Source: Chelonoidis abingdonii
Lineage: Eukaryota; Chordata; Testudines; Testudinidae
DNA: 64,000 bases
Assembly: GCF_003597395.2 (NCBI RefSeq)
Contig: NC_133774.1
Coordinates: 44,753,485-44,817,484 of the forward strand
Direction: 5' to 3'
Positions 58,991 to 64,000 of this stretch are shown here, piece after piece; position 1 is the first letter of the stretch, and each line of letters starts with the position of its first letter. The notes beneath the pieces were generated by a model, which saw only the letters and a list, made by a program, of their open reading frames with translations, ran no database searches and was not told the DNA's origin. A program made the translations under genes and the position numbers.

Positions 58991-59729
58991 GGCAGCTCTG
59001 GTTTTTTTGCTACCCCAAGAAAAAAAAAACAAAAACAAAAAAACAGGGTACAGAGAGGCCTGAGACACGAACCAAACAAAAACAAAAAACAGGGTGCAAA
59101 CTTTCAGTGCTGCTTACTTGGCAGCTTGCAGCTGACTCCCCCGGCTGCGCTGGCAAGCCTCTGGGTGGGCAGCGGCTGCACTCTGGCTAGCGGAACTCCC
59201 TGCGCTGCAGACATGCCCAGGCAGTGAAGTGCACACCCTGGCTGGCGGCGGGGGGAGGGGGAAGGAGCAAGGAGGAGAGAGAGAGAAGGGGGTGGCCAGG
59301 GCTTTCTTCAGCCAGGGTGCTCGCCACTCGGCCCCTCCTGCCGCGCCGCCTGCCAGGAGGGCTCCATGATGCTCCCGCTTGCAGGTGAATTGAAAGTCGG
59401 CGGAGAGGGAAGGACGCGGGTTGCCAGGCTTGCGGCTGACCTAGCATTGGCTGGGGCAGACGGAGAGCGCAGCCTGCTTCCAGCAGGGCGCACCCCTCCT
59501 CTGTGCCACTGCCCCCTACAGTGGTGCACTGAAAGTTATCACTGAAACAAAAAACAAAAACAAAAATACACCAGAGCGCAGGGCAGCCAGAGCCAAAAAA
59601 ACAAAAAATCAAAACAAAACAAAACAAAAAGGCAGTCGTGCCACCCTAGGATTGGACAGAATGCTGCTACATAGAATCTGCCGCCCCAAGCACGAGCTTG
59701 CTTGGCTGGTGCCTGGAGCCGGCCCTGGG
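58991..59729. mobile_element. GC-rich insertion with A-rich blocks
   Basis: 739 bp between TTCAAACACA (58981-58990) and TTCAAAGCACA (59730-59740), probably the target duplication with one indel, inside CR1. The interior alternates CAAAAACAAAAA-type blocks (59000-59090, 59550-59630) with a GC-rich part (59110-59530) holding CpGs. It ends GCCTGGAGCCGGCCCTGG. No recognised coding region; frames of 105 and 146 codons are compositional. Confidence 0.65.
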
Positions 59730-60004
59730 TTCAAAGCACACCCAGAGAATGGGGTTGTGTTCCTGACCTCTTGGCTAATAGCCACTGGTGGACCAATCTC
59801 CATGAACTTATCTAATTCTTTTTTTTAACCAAGTTATGATTTTGGCCTTCGCAACATCCCCTGACAACGAGTTCCAGGGGGCTGACTGTGAGCTGTGTGA
59901 AGAAATACTTCCTTATGTTTATTTTAAACCTGTTGCTGATTAATTTCATTGGATAACTTCTGGTTCTTGTGCTTTGCAAAGGGGTAAATAACACTTCCTA
60001 TTTC

Positions 60005-60125
60005 AAAAAGACAAGTTGCCTGAGGTAATATCTTTTATTGAACCACTTTCTCTTGGTGAGAGAGACAAACTTTTGAATTTATATAGAGCTCTTCTTTAAG
60101 TCTGGGAAACTAACAACATTGCATA
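60005..60125 (-). mobile_element. Penelope-like terminal repeat inserted in CR1
   Basis: Flanks ACTTCCTATTTC (59993-60004) and ACTTCCTCTTTC (60126-60137) are a 12-bp target duplication with one difference. On the minus strand the insert has AAAGAAGAGCTCTATATAAA, then TTCAAAAGTTTGTCTCTCTC and CAATAAAAGATATTACCTC, the same subfamily as 27418-27520. The hammerhead-type boxes are decayed. Confidence 0.75.
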
Positions 60126-61110
60126 CTTCCTCTTTCACTTTCTTTACACCAACTGTGATTTTATACACTTCAAACATATCCCCCCTTAATCACCTCTTTT
60201 TCCAAGATGAACAGTCCCAGTCTTTTTAATTTCTCCTCATATAGAAGATCCTCCACACCCCTAATCATTTTTCTCCAGAATTGCATGCAGTATTCAAGGT
60301 GTGGGCATTCTATGGATTTATATAGAGACAATATGCTATTACCTGTCTATTATCTATCCTTTTCCTAATGATTCCTACCATTCTGTTAGCTTTTTTGACT
60401 GCCGCTGCGCATTGAGCAGATGTTTTCAGAGAACTATCCACAATGACTGCAAGATCTCTTTCTTGAGTGGTAACAGCTATCTTAGACCCTATCATTTTGT
60501 ATATATAGTTGGGATTAAGTTTTCCAGTACGCATTACTTTGCATTTATCAACACTGAATTTACTCTGCCATTTTGTTGCCCAGACACCCAGTTTTGTGAG
60601 ATCCCTTTATAACTCTTCAGTCAGCTTTGGACTTCACAATTTTGAGTAATTCTATATTGTCTGCAGACTTTCCCATCTCATTGGTTTACCCCCTTTCCCT
60701 GACCATTTATAATTATGTTGACCAGCACTGGTCCCAGTACAGCCTCCTGGGGGAATCCCACTATTTACCTCTCTCCCTTGTGAAAACTGATAATTTATAC
60801 CTGTCCTTTGTTTCCTATCTTTTAACCAGTTACTTATCCATGAGAGGACCTTCCCTCTTATCCCATGACAGTTTACTTTGCTTAAGAGCCTTTGGTGAGG
60901 GACCTTGAGGCTTTCTAAAAGTTCAAGTACATATATCCAATGGCTCGCCCTTGTCCAAAGTTTGTTGACCCCCTCAAAGAATTCTAAGAGACTGAACAAT
61001 TTCCCTTTACAAAAGCCATGTTGACTCTTCCCCAACATAACATGTTCATCTATGTGTCTGATAATTCTGTTCTTTACTATAGTTTCAAGCAATTTAACTG
61101 GTAGTGAGGG

Positions 61111-61694
61111 AATCCTCAGCTAGGAAGAGCTGTGTGCCTGTCTCATTTTTCCCCGTGCCAAAGTGGCACAATGGGGTTAGATTACAGCTCAGGCTTTATT
61201 TACTTACATTTTTTTTTTTTAAAAAAAAAAAGACTTTCAGGGCAAATAAAACATTTACCAAGCAGTCAATAAAATGTAAGGACAATCAGAACCAAGGACT
61301 TTCCAAAGTCCCCAGCCAGGTCCAGGACAATGTTTAGCAAAAATGTATGACTTTCATGTGTGAAAGTCTGAGCAATTTAAAATGACATTCTACTTTTTTT
61401 TTCTGTTTGGTGTTCTGTAATGTAATTTAAATTAAGATCCAGTATTATGATTGGAATGCAGTTACTAAGTGTTTGTAACTTAACTTTTGTATGTTTAGGA
61501 AATGCTGAATAGTTATTGTGACTTTTTTCTGTATTGTACTTTAAATAAATTGCCAAAACAATTGAAACTGGTGTGATTATACTGCATTATTTTGACAAAT
61601 AATATATGAATGCTTTTGAATTTTTTTGGTGCAGAATTTTGAAATGTTTTGGTGCAGAATTCTGAATATTTTTGGCACACAATTCCCCCAGGAG
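61111..61694. mobile_element. Insertion of unidentified family in CR1
   Basis: CR1 text stops near CTGGTAGTGAGG and resumes near GAGTAAGATTTACCAGCCTG. The 580-bp insert holds a T/A homopolymer pair (61209-61230), AT-rich sequence and, at its right end, three 23-bp tandem units (GGTGCAGAATT at 61628 and 61651, GGCACACAATT at 61674). It resembles a turtle repeat from memory but I cannot name it. Target duplication unclear. Confidence 0.55.
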
Positions 61695-61848
61695 TAAGAT
61701 TTACCAGCCTGTAACTGCCAGGATTGCCTCTGGAGCCTTTTAAAAAAATTGTCCTCACATTAGATATTCTCCAGTCATCTGGAACAGAGGCTGACTTAAG
61801 TGATGTGTTACATACCTCAGTTAGTAGTTCTGCAATTTCATATCTGAG

Positions 61849-62150
61849 TCTTGGTCTACACTGAGGTGGGGAATCAATCTAGGGTATGCAACTTCAGCTA
61901 TGAGAATAGCATAGCTGAAGTCGACGTATCTTAGATCAACTTAGAATCACTTACTTCACGTCCTCACGGCGTGGGATCAATGGTCGCTGCTCCCCCATCG
62001 ACTTTGCTTCCACCTCTCGCCAAGCTGGAGTTTAGCAGTCAACGGGAGAGCGATTTGGGATCGATTTATTGCATCTACACTACATACGATAAATCGATCC
62101 CCATAGATTGATTGCTACCTGCCGATCTGGCAAGTAGTGTAGGCGTACCC
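61849..62150. mobile_element. MITE with TCTACACT ends (copy 2 of 2) inserted in CR1
   Basis: 302 bp flanked by TGAG (61845-61848 and 62151-62154). The interior is colinear with 11118-11413: GGTATGCAACTTCAGCT, GCTGAAGTCGACGTATCTTA, CGTCCTCACGGCGTGGGATC, ATAAATCGATCCCC, TTGCTACCTGCCGATC. CR1 coding text continues on both sides. Confidence 0.85.
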
Positions 62151-62700
62151 TGAGTTTCTTCAGAATTCTTGGATGAATAGCATCTGGTCCGGGTGACTTA
62201 TTACTGTTTAATTTATCATCAATTTATTCCAGAACCTTTCCTTTTGACACCTCAATCTGGGACAGTTCCTCAGATTTGTCACCTAAAAATAATGGCCGAG
62301 GTGTGGGAATCTCCCTCACATCCTCTGCAGTGAAGACCAGCGCAAATAATTCATTTAGTTTTTCTGCCATGGCTTGTCTTTCCTAAGTGCTTCTTTAGCA
62401 TCTCAATCATCCAAAGGCCCCACTGATTATTTGGCGAGCTTCCTGCTTCTGATGTACTTAAAAAATGTTTACTATTAGTTTTTGTGTCTTTTCCTAGTCG
62501 CTCTTCAAATTCTGTTTTGACCTGCCTAGTTATACTTTTAAACTGGACTTGCTAGAGTTTTATGCTCCTTTCTATTTTCCTCTGTAGGATTTGAGTTTTT
62601 GCCTCTAACTGCCTCTTTTACTCTGTTGGTTAGCCATGATGATTTATTTGGGGTATACATTTAATTTGAGCCTCTGTTCCCCTGAGCTCTGCTCTGGAGA

Positions 62701-64000
62701 CTAAGGGTATGGCTACACTTGGAGATGTGCAGCACTGGGAGTTACAGCTGTCTTGGTACAGCTGTTTAGGGACAGTGCTGCACTGTGGCCACACTGACTG
62801 CTACCAGCGCTGCAGTGTGGCCACATTTGCAGCATTTGCAGCACTGTTGGGAGTGGTGCATTGTGGGCAGCTATCCCACAGAGCACCTCATCCCATTTTG
62901 GCGCTGTGGGTTGTGGGAAGGGGACGGAATGCGGGTCATTCCGCTTCCTGTCTCAACGCCCCATGGTGCATCGCTCATTCCAGCATTTGGTGCCATGTGA
63001 GTCTGCAGCGTGATTTCTGTGGGAACTGGAGCCCGAGCTGCTAAGACTTGTGCTGAGAGTGTCGCAGCAATCATGTTGGCAGTAGAGCTATTCTTCAGCT
63101 CCAAAGTGACAGTGAGGAGTCGCGACTGATATCGAGTCACTAACGTTTGACAATAAATTGCTTGTGGCAGTAACGGCATCCAGCACTGTGAACGCCGCCT
63201 TTGGGTCGGGAACAGCACTGAGTGGGGATCACATCGTCATGGAAGTCTGGGATGACGGCAGTGGCTGCAGAACTTCGGATGAGAAAAGCACTTTATGGAC
63301 TGTGTGCTGACTCGCCCCACCTGCGGCGCAGCCGATGAGAGTGCCTGTCAGTGGAGAAGTGTGGCTATTGCAATCTGGAAGATGAGTCCAGACAGCGACA
63401 ATTGTCGGAACCAGTTTGGAGTGAGAAAGTTGACGTTGAATAGTGTTGATGCAAGTTGCAGGGCATTAATCGCATCTGCTAAGAAAACCGTGACTCTGGG
63501 AATGTGCAGGACATTCTGGATGTTTACACAAATGGGTTTTCCTAACTGTGAGGGGCAATAGATGGGATGCATATCCCTTCTGGCACCACCCACCTGGATC
63601 CAAGTACATTAATCGAAGGGGTATTTCTCGGTGTGTTCGCCAAGCGTTGTGGATCACCGTGGGCATTTCTTGATATTTACACAGGCTGGCCTGGAAAGGT
63701 GCATGATGCATGCATCTTTTGAACAGTGCCTGTTCAGAAGCTGCAGGCCGGACTTTTTTCCAGACTCAAGATCACAGTAGGACGTCGAAATGCCATTGTA
63801 TCTTGGAGACCCGCTTACCGTTAATGCATGGCATTGGAACGTATACAGGAAGCTGACAGGAGCAGGAACTGTTCAACTACAGGCTGAAGCTGGTGCAGAA
63901 TGACTGTGGAGTGTGTTTTGGCATTTAAAAGGGCACTGGAGGTGTCTTTAATGGGAAGCTAGACTTGGGGGAAAGCCAGCTCCTGGGTTATATACGCGTG
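62701..64000 (+). mobile_element. PIF/Harbinger transposon, left part, cut by the window end
   Basis: The left terminus CTAAGGGTATGGCTACACT (62701-62719) is identical over 19 bp to the MITE end at 43672. A GC-richer leader follows with CTGCAGTGTGGCCACA repeats, then a degraded transposase from about 63222 to past 63980. The right terminus lies outside the window. Confidence 0.9.
63222..63990 (+). pseudogene. Harbinger (HARBI1-like) transposase with visible DDE residues
   Basis: Fragments in order: GDHIVMEVWDD (63222-63255), VAIAIWKMS and RNQFGVRK (63361-63430), MGFPNCEG (about 63532-63555), GAIDGMHIP (63552-63578, first catalytic aspartate at 63561-63563), YINRRG and a V-H-D-A-like block (63600-63710), LQAG and FF (63740-63760), then YLGDP (second aspartate 63808-63810), FNYRLKLVQ (63870-63895) and a TVEC glutamate (63909-63911). 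At least five frame changes separate them, so no protein can be made. By family it acts with a Myb-like partner protein; none is visible here. Confidence 0.9.

Larger units (their letters stand above)
59812..62690 (-). pseudogene. CR1 ORF2 (reverse transcriptase) remnant
   Basis: Minus-strand pieces in order: NKSPGPDAIHPRILK (near 62170-62215, the RT start motif); MLETIVKNRIIRHIDEH and KSQHGFCKGK (61092-60960); LLSKVNCHGIRGKVLSWISN; GREVNSGIPPGG (near 60750, the SGVPQG-type motif); then, after frame changes, ERDLAVIVDSSLKTSAQCAA and KKANRMVGIIRKRIDNR (60534-60340); and finally SNRFKINIRKYFFTQL (near 59900). The FxDD catalytic region is not visible in frame. By family the enzyme performs target-primed reverse transcription. 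It is disrupted by frameshifts and by insertions within the coding part. Confidence 0.9.
58812..62700 (-). mobile_element. CR1 LINE, long copy interrupted by four insertions
   Basis: On the minus strand, CR1 runs from the region before reverse transcriptase (near 62690) to the 3' end (AAGAACATC...ATGAATCTGACCAATGG on the plus strand, 58812). Four segments foreign to CR1 break it: 61849-62150 (MITE), about 61111-61694 (unknown), 60005-60125 (Penelope-like terminal repeat) and 58991-59729 (GC-rich). Without them about 2.1 kb of CR1 remains. Its right end abuts the Harbinger terminus at 62701, so it may have been cut there or resume beyond the window. Confidence 0.9.

Noticed and set aside
59110..59530. 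Possible CpG-island promoter
   Set aside because: The GC-rich block is part of an insertion with near-matching flanks inside CR1; no gene starts nearby.
1..64000. CRISPR arrays, prophage, operons or a bacterial defence system
   Set aside because: Base composition, LINE/SINE content and absence of long open frames show vertebrate DNA; no regularly spaced repeats were found.

Overview
The window is vertebrate nuclear DNA with no recognisable host gene: no exon series, no open frame above about 190 codons outside transposons, no tRNA or rRNA, and no operon-like or CRISPR structure. The repeats point to a non-avian sauropsid, most likely a turtle (a crocodilian is the main alternative). They include many CR1 LINE 3' ends with the typical TATGATTCT or TTCTTATGTTC termini, CORE/MIR-type SINEs, Penelope-like elements, PIF/Harbinger DNA transposons and MITEs, a Ty3/Gypsy element and solo LTRs. 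The species call is inferred from repeat content alone.

Layout. 0-5 kb: a Penelope-like element (PLE) inserted in a MIR-like SINE with an 11-bp target duplication, a second PLE terminal repeat nearby, and a MITE. 5-19.7 kb: unique AT-rich DNA, MIR and CR1 copies, a MITE, and two solo LTRs with 5-bp target duplications (12012-12862 and 13457-14414). 19.7-27.4 kb: mostly unique DNA with a GC-rich repeat and an L2-like remnant. 27.4-29.1 kb: a PLE reverse transcriptase split by a hAT-like insertion. 30-30.5 kb: a CR1 split by a PLE terminal repeat. 30.6-35.9 kb: a Ty3/Gypsy retrotransposon with two about 1.08-kb LTRs, remnants of gag, protease and RNase H, and no reverse transcriptase or integrase; its 5' LTR carries two later insertions. 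39.3-39.9 kb: a fragment of an RTE-like LINE. 41.6-44.75 kb: a hAT MITE, a Harbinger transposase relic and two inverted Harbinger-type MITEs around an LTR. 47.4-48.4 kb: a CR1. 56-57.3 kb: an LTR-like repeat. 58.8-62.7 kb: an antisense CR1 interrupted by four insertions. 62.7-64.0 kb: the left part of a larger Harbinger element carrying a broken DDE transposase, cut by the window edge.

The most interesting pattern is that the PLE terminal repeats carry hammerhead-ribozyme-like cores: a CUGANGA-type box, stem II, GAAA, a tiny stem III and a UH site. Copies occur at several places, and one lies directly downstream of a PLE coding remnant inside the same target duplication. A second pattern is that a 314-bp MITE and the transposase-bearing Harbinger at the right edge share an identical 19-bp terminus. 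Nested insertions allow a relative history of the locus. All coding sequence seen is broken transposon sequence.
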